From JAAYZB01 sp035379945 (GTDB taxonomy: Bacteria > Bacillota_I > Bacilli_A > Izemoplasmatales > Hujiaoplasmataceae), in contig DAOSWG010000009.1 in NCBI GenBank assembly GCA_035379945.1, positions 1-58,945 of the forward strand: a DNA stretch of 58,945 nt, written 5' to 3'. Of the stretch, positions 51,580 to 58,945 are shown piece by piece (positions within the stretch are counted from its first letter, which is position 1; each line of letters begins with the position of its first letter). The position numbers and the translations under genes were made by a program. The notes beneath the pieces are model-generated. The model was not told the origin of the DNA. It was given only the letters and a program-made list of their open reading frames with translations, and did no database searches.

Positions 51580-52836
51580 TCACATTTCGTCTTTCGCCAG
51601 ACGTTTTTCATATTCGTCCGGGAAATAACGCATTGTCGAAATGATAGCTGTCGGCGATGCTTGTCCGAGACCGCAAAGCGACGTGTTTTTCATGACGTTT
51701 GTCAATATGGAAAGAGTTTCAAGATCGGATTTGCGGCCTTTGCCTTCCACGAAACGATTGATGATCTTTAAGAGTTGGAGATTGCCTTCCCGACAGGGAG
51801 TGCATTTTCCGCAAGATTCATGAACAAAGAATTCCATGATTCTTTGTAAGATTTCGAACATGTCCGCACGTTCGTCAATGACGATCAGGGCGCCGGATCC
51901 GGCTTTAGCTGAGAAAACATCGAAATGGTCAAAATCGATCGAAAGGTCGATCATGCTTTCCGGAATGATCGGACCAGATGCTCCACCTAGTTGAACCATT
52001 CTGATTTTATGGCCACCATCGACTCCGCCACCGAGTTTATCGATAACTTCGCGTAAGGATAGTCCGAACGGAATTTCATAAACGCCTTTGTTCCTGACGT
52101 TTCCGCATAACGAAACAAGTTTGGTTCCGGTAGAAGTTGGAGTGCCGATCTTCTGATATTCGCTTCCGCCCATGAGAATGATGACGGGGATAGTTGCGAA
52201 TGTTTCGACGTTGTTGATCTGAGTCGGTTTACCAAACAAACCTTTTTGGGTCGGGAACGGGGGTTTAACGCGACTGCGTCCGGGTTTTCCTTCGATTGAT
52301 TCCAGCAAAGCGAATTCTTCACCACAAACGTATGAACCGGCACCGGAACGAATTTCGAGGTCGAAATCGAATCCTGCTCCGCAAATGTTTTTGCCGAGAT
52401 AGTTGGCGTTTTTGGCGGCTTCGAGAGCGGTTTCAACTATTTTTTGGGCTTTCTGATATTCGCCGCGGATATATATATATCCCTTAGTGGCTCCGGTAAG
52501 ATAAGCGTCAATGACCATGCCTTCGATCATGCCATGAGGATCGTTTTCCATAAGATAGCGATCCTTGAAGTTTCCTGGTTCGCCTTCGTCGGCATTGCAG
52601 ACAAGATATTTGACATCGGCTATTTCTTTGGCAACTGATGAGATTTTAATAGCTAGAGGAAAGCCGGCGCCGCCGCGGCCCCGAACTTTTGAAGCCTGGA
52701 TTTCAGAGATTGTTTTCTCTTTTCCATCGGCCAAAGCTTTTGCCAACGCTTTGTATCCGCCGTTGTCGATATAATCTTTGATTGAAAGCGGGTCGATGAC
52801 TCCGCAACGCTTGGATACCAGTTTCATTTCCAACAT
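51580..52836 (-). CDS. hydB: NuoF-like hydrogenase subunit
   Basis: 418 aa. FMN/NADH core: KVRGRGGAGFPLAIK near residues 50-64, NADEGEPGNFKDR, GAGSYVCGEE, and the C-terminal 4Fe-4S set ESCGKCTPCREG...SLCGLGQASP. It lacks the N-terminal thioredoxin-like 2Fe-2S domain and the C-terminal double ferredoxin of long HydB proteins, so it is the short form. GGAGG precedes ATG 52836. It oxidises or reduces NAD(H) for the hydrogenase. Confidence 0.92.
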   Translation of the reverse strand: MLEMKLVSKRCGVIDPLSIKDYIDNGGYKALAKALADGKEKTISEIQASKVRGRGGAGFPLAIKISSVAKEIADVKYLVCNADEGEPGNFKDRYLMENDPHGMIEGMVIDAYLTGATKGYIYIRGEYQKAQKIVETALEAAKNANYLGKNICGAGFDFDLEIRSGAGSYVCGEEFALLESIEGKPGRSRVKPPFPTQKGLFGKPTQINNVETFATIPVIILMGGSEYQKIGTPTSTGTKLVSLCGNVRNKGVYEIPFGLSLREVIDKLGGGVDGGHKIRMVQLGGASGPIIPESMIDLSIDFDHFDVFSAKAGSGALIVIDERADMFEILQRIMEFFVHESCGKCTPCREGNLQLLKIINRFVEGKGRKSDLETLSILTNVMKNTSLCGLGQASPTAIISTMRYFPDEYEKRLAKDEM

Positions 52837-53294
52837 TATGCCATCCTCCTGTATTCATCAATGATTTCTCTGACCTTTTTTAAAGTCAGACCGCAATATG
52901 TCTTCCCGGAGATTTCAATAGCCGGGGGATTGTCGCAACAACCGAGACATCCGGTGTATTCCAGCGTGAAAAGACCGTCTTTTGTCGTTTCTCCCATTTT
53001 GATTCCGAGCGATTCCTCGAGAGCATCCTTGATGGAGACCTGGGAATTGACAAAACACGGAACATCCTTGCAAACAAGGATGACATATTTGCCGCGGGGA
53101 TTGAAAGAGAAGAACGAATAGAAGGAAATCACGCTGCAAATTTTACTTTCAGGAACGCCAAGGTAATCTGATATTTCCTTGACTTCCGATTCAGAGATGC
53201 TGTTGTCTTTCTTCGTATCCTGAAATTCCAACAGAATTTTAATCAGGCTGGATTCATTTCGGGGATACTTTTCCAAGATGTTTTTTAATGACAT
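52836..53294 (-). CDS. hydC: NuoE-like hydrogenase subunit
   Basis: 152 aa thioredoxin-like 2Fe-2S protein. Cys pattern CKDVPC (Cx4C) and CLGCC (Cx3C), with SFYSFFSFNPRGKY upstream and GLTLKKVREIIDEY at the end. ATG 53294 follows CAGGAGAG. First gene of the hydrogenase operon; it shares one base with hydB. It bridges electrons between the NADH site and the hydrogenase. Confidence 0.92.
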   Translation of the reverse strand: MSLKNILEKYPRNESSLIKILLEFQDTKKDNSISESEVKEISDYLGVPESKICSVISFYSFFSFNPRGKYVILVCKDVPCFVNSQVSIKDALEESLGIKMGETTKDGLFTLEYTGCLGCCDNPPAIEISGKTYCGLTLKKVREIIDEYRRMA

Positions 53295-53340
53295 ATTTCT
53301 CTCCTGTTCTCAATAATTATATATTTTTGTCGGACCGAAC

Positions 53341-53521
53341 AAAAAAAAAGCAAACGAAGCTTTTCGTGAAAAGGTTGTATCAAGCATATGTGTAAAAGGC
53401 TTTAATCCTTTTCGAATTGTTCAGTCCGGCTTAATACCGAAAGAGTATTATGGACTTGACAATATTACAAGGGTTATTGATTTTTACTAGGTAATCCTCC
53501 TTTAAAAACGTCGTTTTTAAC
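53341..53521 (-). ncRNA. Hydrogenase-operon leader with mutually exclusive helices
   Basis: On the minus strand the leader (about 225 nt, from about 53521 to the ATG at 53294) can form hairpin 1: arms 452-456 with 423-427, inner arms 445-449 with 433-437 (add 53000). It can alternatively form a nine-base-pair helix of 429-437 with 377-385, holding an inner helix 407-412 with 394-399. Both use 433-437 and exclude each other. A weak five-base-pair stem (53354-53367) and nine T's (53349-53341) follow before hydC. The pattern is that of an attenuator or riboswitch; the ligand is unknown. Confidence 0.45.
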
Positions 53522-53527
53522 AATACT

Positions 53528-53556
53528 ATTATCCGCTATTTAGCGGTTTTTGTCAA
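53528..53556 (-). promoter_or_regulatory. Hydrogenase promoter with palindromic operator in the spacer
   Basis: Minus strand: -35 TTGACA (53556-53551), 17-nt spacer, -10 GATAAT (53533-53528), near consensus. The spacer contains a perfect palindrome CCGCTA-TT-TAGCGG (53533-53546), a likely repressor site. It does not match the Rex consensus. Confidence 0.65.
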
Positions 53557-53683
53557 CCTTATATATTAAGTAACATATGTCAAAAAGCACGTTTGAAGCA
53601 TTTCTACCACCAGTTGCTTTATCTTTTTCTTAAAATCGCATATACTATGTTTGACGGATCCGGAAGAGAGAAGGTGACAAGGA

Positions 53684-54211
53684 ATGCTCGACATGGTAAA
53701 AATTGGAAACAAACTATGCGAATTGAGACAAAAAAAGAATATGACGCAGGAAGATCTTGCCAATGTTCTGTTAGTGTCACATCAGGCGGTTTCCAAGTGG
53801 GAAACCGGAAAAGCCTTGCCATCGGTCGACACATTGGCGGAAATGACTTCGTTTTACAATACAAGCGTGGAAGAAATTCTTTGTTTATATGAAAGCATTA
53901 CCCCCAAGGGCGGAGAAGAACTTTTCCGAGAACATTCCCGTGACTGGGTGATACACGAGACGGCGACAGGAAAAATCAAAGGCGTCGGATTGGAAAAAAT
54001 CATTCACTTGCTGAGTCAGACCGAAAGGGAATACGCTTTGTACCTGATGACGGAGGAAGGAATCGAAATTGGCGACAACCTATGGCCAAGGCTGTCATAC
54101 GATGAAAGGGCCTTCCTGATAAACAAGTACAGGGATAAAAAATATCCGTTGCAGATCGATCGCATCAATTCAATGATGACCGATGCGGAAAAAAGAAAAT
54201 TATGGAGGTAA
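53684..54211 (+). CDS. XRE-family HTH regulator with C-terminal domain
   Basis: 175 aa. HTH of about 60 residues (GNKLCELRQKKNMTQEDLANVLLVSHQAVSKWETGKALPSVDTL) and a C-terminal helical domain with no known motif. ATG 53684; AGAAGGTG is nine bases upstream, ATG 53693 is an alternative. Four bases before the next gene, so the two form an operon. Confidence 0.82.
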   Translation: MLDMVKIGNKLCELRQKKNMTQEDLANVLLVSHQAVSKWETGKALPSVDTLAEMTSFYNTSVEEILCLYESITPKGGEELFREHSRDWVIHETATGKIKGVGLEKIIHLLSQTEREYALYLMTEEGIEIGDNLWPRLSYDERAFLINKYRDKKYPLQIDRINSMMTDAEKRKLWR

Positions 54212-54215
54212 GAAA

Positions 54216-54575
54216 ATGAATATCAAGAAAATGTTGCCATATCTGTGCAAAGAGGATCTCAACAGTCTTTTGGAAGCATGTGTAAAAGGCGAGATTACGG
54301 AAGAAGATTTCAAGGTGCCTTATCTGTACCCCTTCCTTGAACCGGAACAACTGATGACGGTTTTAAGAAGCGCTATGGAAGGAACGATAAACGTTTCGCC
54401 AAAGGGGATTCTGCCGTTTTTGGAAGAAGAACAGATCGATGAGTTGCTTAACGAACTACAAGAGACAGAAAACGATAAGCTCGCGGTCGATGATCTCCTA
54501 CCGTTCCTCGAAGACAAACAAGTGAGAAAACTGTTTGGCGATATCTTGGAAAAATCGAAAAACAAAACAGAATGA
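54216..54575 (+). CDS. Small hypothetical acidic protein
   Basis: 119 aa from ATG 54216 after GGAGG. Very acidic, three repeats of LLPFLE/YPFLEPEQL-like helices (KMLPYLCKEDLN, YPFLEPEQLM, LLPFLEDKQV). It follows the XRE gene by four bases and is probably controlled with it. Function unknown. Confidence 0.75.
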   Translation: MNIKKMLPYLCKEDLNSLLEACVKGEITEEDFKVPYLYPFLEPEQLMTVLRSAMEGTINVSPKGILPFLEEEQIDELLNELQETENDKLAVDDLLPFLEDKQVRKLFGDILEKSKNKTE

Positions 54576-54583
54576 ATGAAATG

Positions 54584-54615
54584 AGGATGTCCGCAGGGCA
54601 TCCTTATTTTTTTAT
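54584..54615 (+). terminator. Intrinsic terminator
   Basis: AGGATGTCC-GCA-GGGCATCCT with a T-rich tail. Confidence 0.88.
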
Positions 54616-54688
54616 TATATACGACGTTTTTCGAAAAAAACGCTGGATTTTATAACGGTTTCATTGTATATTATTTATCGCAAAGAGT

Positions 54689-54762
54689 GCAGGTGTAGTT
54701 TAATGGTAAAACCGTTGCTTCCCAAGCAACTGTTGGGGGTTCGATTCCCCTCGCTTGCTCCA
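54689..54762 (+). tRNA. tRNA-Gly (CCC)
   Basis: 74 nt with CCA. Same acceptor, D and T arms as the tRNA-Gly at 33336; anticodon stem GTTGC/GCAAC with loop TTCCCAA (anticodon CCC). Confidence 0.94.
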
Positions 54763-54773
54763 GAGAATTCGAG

Positions 54774-54805
54774 GTTTATTTCAGAAATGGAATAAACTTT
54801 TTTTA
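54774..54805 (+). terminator. Terminator of tRNA-Gly (CCC)
   Basis: GTTTATTTC and GGAATAAAC (one G-T pair) around six bases, then seven T's. Confidence 0.8.
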
Positions 54806-55226
54806 TGCATAAACAGCAAATATAAGAATAGTGAAGAATCTTATGATGACTCTGCCGGACTGTATTATATGCTAAAGCAAATAAAGAATGCAAAATTTGT
54901 CATTTATCGAAAAAAAACGATTTTATACCGGCTAATTTTATCAAACACTACAAATGACATAAAATGTCGTTTATTTAATATTTTTTTCAAATTTATTTTC
55001 ATAAAATTATCAAATAAATGGTAAAAACGTCTTTTTCATACATAAAAATCAAATAAACAGAATACAAAGCTATAAGATGATGATATAATATAAACAATAA
55101 TAGTATGCCCGATTTAGCCATGTTTCGGATGACCTACTATAAAAAATGATAATAAAGAATAAATATATTTATATGTTTAGCAAAGAAAAAACATTTTCAT
55201 TTTGAAATTCAAAAAAGGTGAAAAAA
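54806..55226. other. AT-rich gene-free stretch
   Basis: About 420 bases clearly richer in A and T than the neighbours, without a credible coding frame. It holds a TATAAT near 55083-55088 followed by an unexplained 40-base segment (TAGTATGCCCGATTTAGCC and onward, ending near 55140), and several CAAATAAA-like repeats. I see no RNA gene or mobile-element border in it. It ends with AAAAGGTG, the ribosome site of the helicase-like gene. Confidence 0.6.
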
Positions 55227-57245
55227 ATGCCGATTAAGAACGTCAAACTGCCTATCTATTTGTCGCGTCGGGAAAAAGACGGATTCGAAAAGAATTTTCT
55301 GCCTTTGTTAAGAACATCCGAATTGGTGGAAGTCAGGATGTATTCTTTGGAATATGACTGGATCATGGCTTCCAAGGATAGCCTGTTACAGTTTGTATCC
55401 CAGGGCGGGAAAATGCGTTTCATTGTTTCGCTTTGTCATCTTGACAACCGCGAAAAGGAAGCTTTCATGCTTCATCGGGATGATGAAGTCGAGTCAATAA
55501 TAAAAAAAGAAATTGTTGACAGATTCAAGATGGATCTGCCGTTTTACGAGCAACGTTTTCTGCAATATCTGTCTTATCTTGTCGCAGCGGGAATATTGGA
55601 AATCGTAGTGTCGGTACCGAAACACGACCAGTATCCTCTTGACCAGATCATTTTTCTATCGGAAGGTAAGGATACCATTTGTTTCCATGGACCGTTTTTC
55701 GGACCGGTTGATCCACTTGATGCCACGGATATTTTCGTGTCATGGGACCAAAGAGATCATTTGAGGATTGATTCCTATAAAGGCGAGTTCGAAAGCGAAT
55801 GGAGAAACAAAGCCGACAACGTATGGTGCGTACCGCTTCCGCAAAGCGTCAGGGCCGAATTTGCCAGCCTGGCCGTATCTTCAAGCCCGTATGAATATTT
55901 GTTCGAAGATCGTGTCAAATACCGGATGCGGGCAAGTCAGCAAGAAGCCATTGATTTGCTCGTATCATCTGACTGGAAAGGGATATTCACATTGCCAGAC
56001 GGCTGTAATCAAATGATGACCTGCATGTTTGCCCTTGACCAGTATGCCGTCAGATATCCCCGTGCGGTCGCCTTGATCGTCGCTCCCAATTTGCATGCCA
56101 TTGCCGAATGGGAGAAAATCGTCGCAAATAAGTATCCCGGCAAACAAAGATATTTTTTGACAAACGAAGAGGATGTCAGGGAAGTCGAACTGGGAGAAAT
56201 TCTGCGTTTGAAACTCAAAGATGACTTCATTTTCGTGTTTGCTTCATACCGAGTGTTCGCCTCCGAGAATTTTCAAGCGGCTTTCCATAAAAACAAGAAT
56301 TATTCGTTCTATATATTCGATGAATGCCATCTTTTGGTTGAAAGCAATGATTTCAAAGACTGCGAATATCTTGATAATAGCGCCAGAATCGGGCTTTCAT
56401 CAACTCCGATGCCATGGCTTTCTGAAGATTCAAGAGATAAATTGGAACAAATCATAGGCAACGAACTGTCAAGCCAGCCCTTGAAGAATCTGCTTGGCAA
56501 ATCGCATAATGAATACGAATATAACGTTATCATGAGCGAACTCATCGTGCCGGAATATTCCGAGTTCCGCCAACTGACCGGCATGGCCTTGAGAGCCGAA
56601 TCGCCGGAAAAAGCCGCCTTATACAGATTGCAGAAGGAACGTGTTGTGGAAAAAGCTTTTAACAAGACCGTTGATTTTCTCCGCATTTTCATGACATCCG
56701 TACGTAAAAGAGTCATCATTTACGTAGATCATACCCAAACTGACGAATTGAAACGGACACTGGAATTCCAGTTTGGTGTGAACACCGAGGTATTCACACC
56801 CGAAGTTGATCTGCAATCACGGCTTCGAATCATCAAATCATTCCAGAATGGCGCGCTCGATATTATTATCACAAGCGATGTCTTCACGGAAGGAATCGAA
56901 AGTCTGGCTCCGGCAGCGATTTACATGCTGTCGACGCCGACGATTCCAAGAATTTGGCAACAACGCCGCAATATTTCCCTTTATCCCCAAATTCACGGAA
57001 AAGTCAAAATATACGATTTTGTCACTGTCGCACCTGTCCAAGAATTCCAGGACGCGATGCATATGGAAGTCGTCAAGCGGGAACTTCCGAGAATTTCCGA
57101 CCTTTCGCGGCTTGCATCGCTATGCAAAATGGATGAATTCCTAGAATACCTTGAGCAAAACAATCTCGACAATGTGTTTCAGAATACAGAGCCATCGGAA
57201 CTCAATCATGACATTTTCGTGAAACGCGAAGTCGCTATGGAGTAG
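55227..57245 (+). CDS. Degenerate SF2 helicase-like protein
   Basis: 672 aa from ATG 55227 after AAAAGGTG. The first 230 residues resemble the PLD-like N-terminal region of some helicases but lack an HKD motif. Then an SF2 helicase core: Walker A is degraded (LPDGCNQMMT where GxGKT is expected), Walker B is intact as FDECHLL, motif III is GLSSTPMPW, and a C-terminal RecA lobe has RVIIYVDHTQT, IITSDVFTEGIE and WQQRRNIS. Loss of the phosphate-binding Lys makes ATP hydrolysis doubtful. It could be a binding or scaffold protein. It is followed six bases later by a DUF2087 gene. Confidence 0.65.
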   Translation: MPIKNVKLPIYLSRREKDGFEKNFLPLLRTSELVEVRMYSLEYDWIMASKDSLLQFVSQGGKMRFIVSLCHLDNREKEAFMLHRDDEVESIIKKEIVDRFKMDLPFYEQRFLQYLSYLVAAGILEIVVSVPKHDQYPLDQIIFLSEGKDTICFHGPFFGPVDPLDATDIFVSWDQRDHLRIDSYKGEFESEWRNKADNVWCVPLPQSVRAEFASLAVSSSPYEYLFEDRVKYRMRASQQEAIDLLVSSDWKGIFTLPDGCNQMMTCMFALDQYAVRYPRAVALIVAPNLHAIAEWEKIVANKYPGKQRYFLTNEEDVREVELGEILRLKLKDDFIFVFASYRVFASENFQAAFHKNKNYSFYIFDECHLLVESNDFKDCEYLDNSARIGLSSTPMPWLSEDSRDKLEQIIGNELSSQPLKNLLGKSHNEYEYNVIMSELIVPEYSEFRQLTGMALRAESPEKAALYRLQKERVVEKAFNKTVDFLRIFMTSVRKRVIIYVDHTQTDELKRTLEFQFGVNTEVFTPEVDLQSRLRIIKSFQNGALDIIITSDVFTEGIESLAPAAIYMLSTPTIPRIWQQRRNISLYPQIHGKVKIYDFVTVAPVQEFQDAMHMEVVKRELPRISDLSRLASLCKMDEFLEYLEQNNLDNVFQNTEPSELNHDIFVKREVAME

Positions 57246-57251
57246 ACTAGT

Positions 57252-57569
57252 ATGTTATACGAAAAACCAACACAAGAAGAAATCGAAGCCGTCATGCAAA
57301 GTTTTTTTCCATCTAAGGATCCTTTGCGGATGCCGGTCATGCCAACAAAAAGGCGAAAACAATTTGTCGCCTTTTATATTGTATCTGGTTGCTTTACAAA
57401 GGGAATCTGTTATACTGAAAAAGAGATAAACGCGATCCTTGAACAGATCAATCCGGATTACGCGACGATAAGGCGCAGCCTGATAGATTACGGTCTAATG
57501 GAAAGAACGCCTTACGGAAGTAGTTACTGGTTGAAGGAAGAAAAGGCAATCGAAACAAAAGAGAGGTAA
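57252..57569 (+). CDS. DUF2087-family protein
   Basis: 105 aa. The DUF2087 core is clear: TKRRKQFVAFYIVSGCF ... YTEKEINAILEQINPDYATIRRSLIDYGLMERTPYGSSYW, a winged-helix-like fold often joined to HTH regulators but here alone. Begins six bases after the helicase-like gene stop, so probably co-expressed. It ends nine bases before PPi-PFK. Confidence 0.85.
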   Translation: MLYEKPTQEEIEAVMQSFFPSKDPLRMPVMPTKRRKQFVAFYIVSGCFTKGICYTEKEINAILEQINPDYATIRRSLIDYGLMERTPYGSSYWLKEEKAIETKER

Positions 57570-57577
57570 GTCAGGAC

Positions 57578-58789
57578 ATGTTGAAGGGTAATTTACTTTA
57601 CGGACAATCAGGCGGTCCCACGAGCGTAATCAACGCTTCCGCTTATGGCGTTATCAGCGAAGCCAGAAAAAACCCGAACATCAAGGATGTCATCTTCATG
57701 AAACACGGGATCAAAGGCGCCTTGAACGAAGATTTCTTTTTTCTGAAGGACCAGGACGAAGAAACCGTCGAATTGTTGAAACACACCCCTGGATCCGCTT
57801 TCGGATCCGTCAGATACAAATTGAAAGACTTTCGTGAGGATGATTCCAATTACCTCCGTCTTTTGTATATTTTCCAAAAATACAACATCCGGTATTTTTT
57901 GTATAATGGCGGTAACGACTCGATGGACACCTGCGCCAAGATTGCCGATTATATGAATCATATCGATTACGACTGCTATATTATCGGTATTCCTAAAACG
58001 ATCGACAACGATCTTCCCCATACCGATCATACCCCCGGATTTGGAAGCGCGGCCAAATACATCATCAATACGATGATGGAGATTAGTTACGACATGCTTG
58101 CATATCCGAACGGCAAAGTCACGATCGTCGAGATCATGGGCCGTCATGCCGGCTGGCTGACGGCATCATCCGCTTTGGCCCAATTGTCGGGATTCGGTCC
58201 CGATCTCATTTATCTGCCGGAAGTACCGTTTTCCGTCGATAAGTTTCTCAAGGATGTCAAACAAGTATACAATGAAAAGAAACAATGTCTGGTCGCTGTT
58301 TCGGAAGGCATAATGAACGAAGAAGGAATCTTCATCAGTTCAAGTTCCGGCCTCAAAGACGCTTTTGGACATTTCCAATTAGGCGGCGTCAGTTCCAAAC
58401 TCGCAACCACCATATCTGCTGACCTAGGAATTCCGTCCCGCTCGGTGGAGTTGGGCTCCACGCAAAGAGCCGCTTCGCATATTCAGAGTCTGACCGATGT
58501 CACCGAAGCGATAGAAGTCGGCAAAAACGCCGTCAGGCAGGCGGTTGCTGGAGTCACCGGCAAAATGGTCACCATCAACAGAATATCCAGCAACCCATAC
58601 GAAGTGGAATACGGGTTATTTGATTTGACGGAATGTGCAAATACGGAAAAAAGGGTCCCGCTTTCGATGATCAACTCTGAAGGAAATGGTATGAACGAAG
58701 AGCTTGTTGAATACATTGTGCCGCTTATCAACGGGGAAAATCCTCCCAAATACAAAAATGGCATCCAGCAGTTTTCCCGCTTCAAATGA
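57578..58789 (+). CDS. pfp: PPi-dependent phosphofructokinase-like protein
   Basis: 403 aa. PFK core: YGQSGGPTSVINAS near residues 8-20, LYNGGNDSMDTCAKI (ATP enzymes have GGDGS; GGDDS is the PPi form, GGND here), PKTIDNDLPHTDHTPGFGSA and IVEIMGRHAGWL. The Lys in PKTIDND marks the PPi-dependent type. It interconverts fructose-6-phosphate and the 1,6-bisphosphate using pyrophosphate, saving ATP in an anaerobe. GAGAGGT precedes ATG 57578. Confidence 0.87.
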   Translation: MLKGNLLYGQSGGPTSVINASAYGVISEARKNPNIKDVIFMKHGIKGALNEDFFFLKDQDEETVELLKHTPGSAFGSVRYKLKDFREDDSNYLRLLYIFQKYNIRYFLYNGGNDSMDTCAKIADYMNHIDYDCYIIGIPKTIDNDLPHTDHTPGFGSAAKYIINTMMEISYDMLAYPNGKVTIVEIMGRHAGWLTASSALAQLSGFGPDLIYLPEVPFSVDKFLKDVKQVYNEKKQCLVAVSEGIMNEEGIFISSSSGLKDAFGHFQLGGVSSKLATTISADLGIPSRSVELGSTQRAASHIQSLTDVTEAIEVGKNAVRQAVAGVTGKMVTINRISSNPYEVEYGLFDLTECANTEKRVPLSMINSEGNGMNEELVEYIVPLINGENPPKYKNGIQQFSRFK

Positions 58790-58817
58790 CATCATCGCAA
58801 TATCGGATATTTTTGGC

Positions 58818-58845
58818 TTGATTTTTTTTGTCAATGCTTTATAAT
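58818..58845 (+). promoter_or_regulatory. tRNA-Leu promoter
   Basis: -35 TTGATT (58818-58823), 16-nt spacer, -10 TATAAT (58840-58845), 13 bases before the tRNA. Confidence 0.6.
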
Positions 58846-58858
58846 AGATATTGCCGTT

Positions 58859-58945
58859 GCGGTTGTGGCGGAACAGGCAGACGCGCTACTTTGAGGGGGT
58901 AGTGTCCGATCGGACGTGTGGGTTCAAATCCCATCAACCGCACCA
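58859..58945 (+). tRNA. tRNA-Leu (GAG)
   Basis: 87 nt, ending in CCA exactly at the last base of the window. Acceptor GCGGTTG/CAACCGC, anticodon stem CTACT/GGTAG with loop TTGAGGG (anticodon GAG), long variable arm. A contig end inside a tRNA cluster is typical of short-read assemblies. Confidence 0.94.

Noticed and set aside
53496..53503. Strong AAAGGAGG ribosome-like site on the minus strand in the hydrogenase leader
   Set aside because: No start codon follows at a usable distance (ATTACCTAG comes next), so no leader peptide can be supported.
53575..53589. ATGTCAAAAAGCACG resembling the first half of the 32-bp promoter element
   Set aside because: Only the first part matches; the ACATATCYGCGC half and the TGTTTT-N17 spacing are missing and the distance to the next -10 is wrong.
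54755..55024. Plus-strand frame starting within the tRNA-Gly
   Set aside because: It begins in the tRNA 3' end, crosses its terminator and has biased AT-driven composition; no ribosome site.
1..58945. CRISPR arrays, insertion sequences, prophage genes
   Set aside because: No regularly spaced repeats, transposase, integrase or phage structural genes were seen on either strand.

Overview
The window reads as one scaffold of a low-complexity anaerobic Bacillota genome, probably a Mollicutes-related or Erysipelotrichia-like lineage. This placement is inference from gene content: Ser/Thr-linker lipoproteins with InlB-type repeats, an NADH-linked [FeFe] hydrogenase, a PPi-type phosphofructokinase, a threonine-to-glycine pathway, an LTA-synthase-like enzyme and strong AGGAGG ribosome sites. 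TGA is used as a stop and TGG as Trp, so the code is standard rather than the Mycoplasma code. Four runs of exactly 100 N are scaffold gaps. Two of them are flanked by identical 55-base ends and are therefore unmerged contig overlaps with nothing missing.

Layout, left to right. 16-2985: a zinc/manganese-type ABC importer operon with its own Fur/Zur regulator and a 21-bp Zur-like box over the start site. 3156-7872: a small flavin reductase and two large surface lipoproteins. 7930-9589: speD-speE. 9715-15987: an HD-GYP response regulator (interrupted by a gap) and two tandem hybrid histidine kinases with periplasmic solute-binding sensors. 16026-22975: patatin, LTA-synthase-like sulfatase, PI-PLC-like protein, rhomboid protease and small unknown membrane proteins. 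23050-28257: a catabolic operon of glycyl radical enzyme (arylacetate-decarboxylase-like), activase, PPOX flavoprotein and GntR regulator, behind a promoter carrying cre-like and GntR-type operators. 28327-33207: XRE/membrane pair, SLC13/ArsB-like permease, PadR/HAAS pair and an unknown membrane protein. 33336-37190: tRNA-Gly, an AraC regulator and the tdh-kbl operon with cre-like sites. 37268-39595: four small overlapping genes. 39792-42135: arginine decarboxylase and agmatinase, which with speD-speE complete arginine to spermidine. 42292-42504: tRNA-Leu and tRNA-Gln.

42528-46470 is the most unusual part. An HTH+TPR regulator of the RRNPP type is divergent from a 52-aa signal-bearing peptide gene, and is followed by a membrane PAS-GGDEF-EAL protein. 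The peptide operon and the GGDEF-EAL transcription unit share a 32-bp element (29 of 32 identical) that in both cases ends in a weak -35 followed by a 17-nt spacer and a good -10: the architecture of an activator-dependent promoter. The GGDEF-EAL transcript also begins with a ribosome site and a 7-codon hydrophobic ORF. I propose a peptide quorum-sensing circuit feeding into cyclic-di-GMP.

46553-49666: DUF4956, VTC-domain and Cthe_2159-like genes. 49795-53556: an electron-transferring [FeFe] hydrogenase operon (hydrogenase, NuoF-like, NuoE-like) behind a near-consensus promoter and a 225-nt leader with mutually exclusive helices. 53684-58945: XRE regulator, tRNA-Gly(CCC), an AT-rich stretch, a degenerate SF2 helicase with DUF2087, PPi-PFK, and a tRNA-Leu(GAG) at the very end. 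I see no insertion sequence, prophage or CRISPR array.
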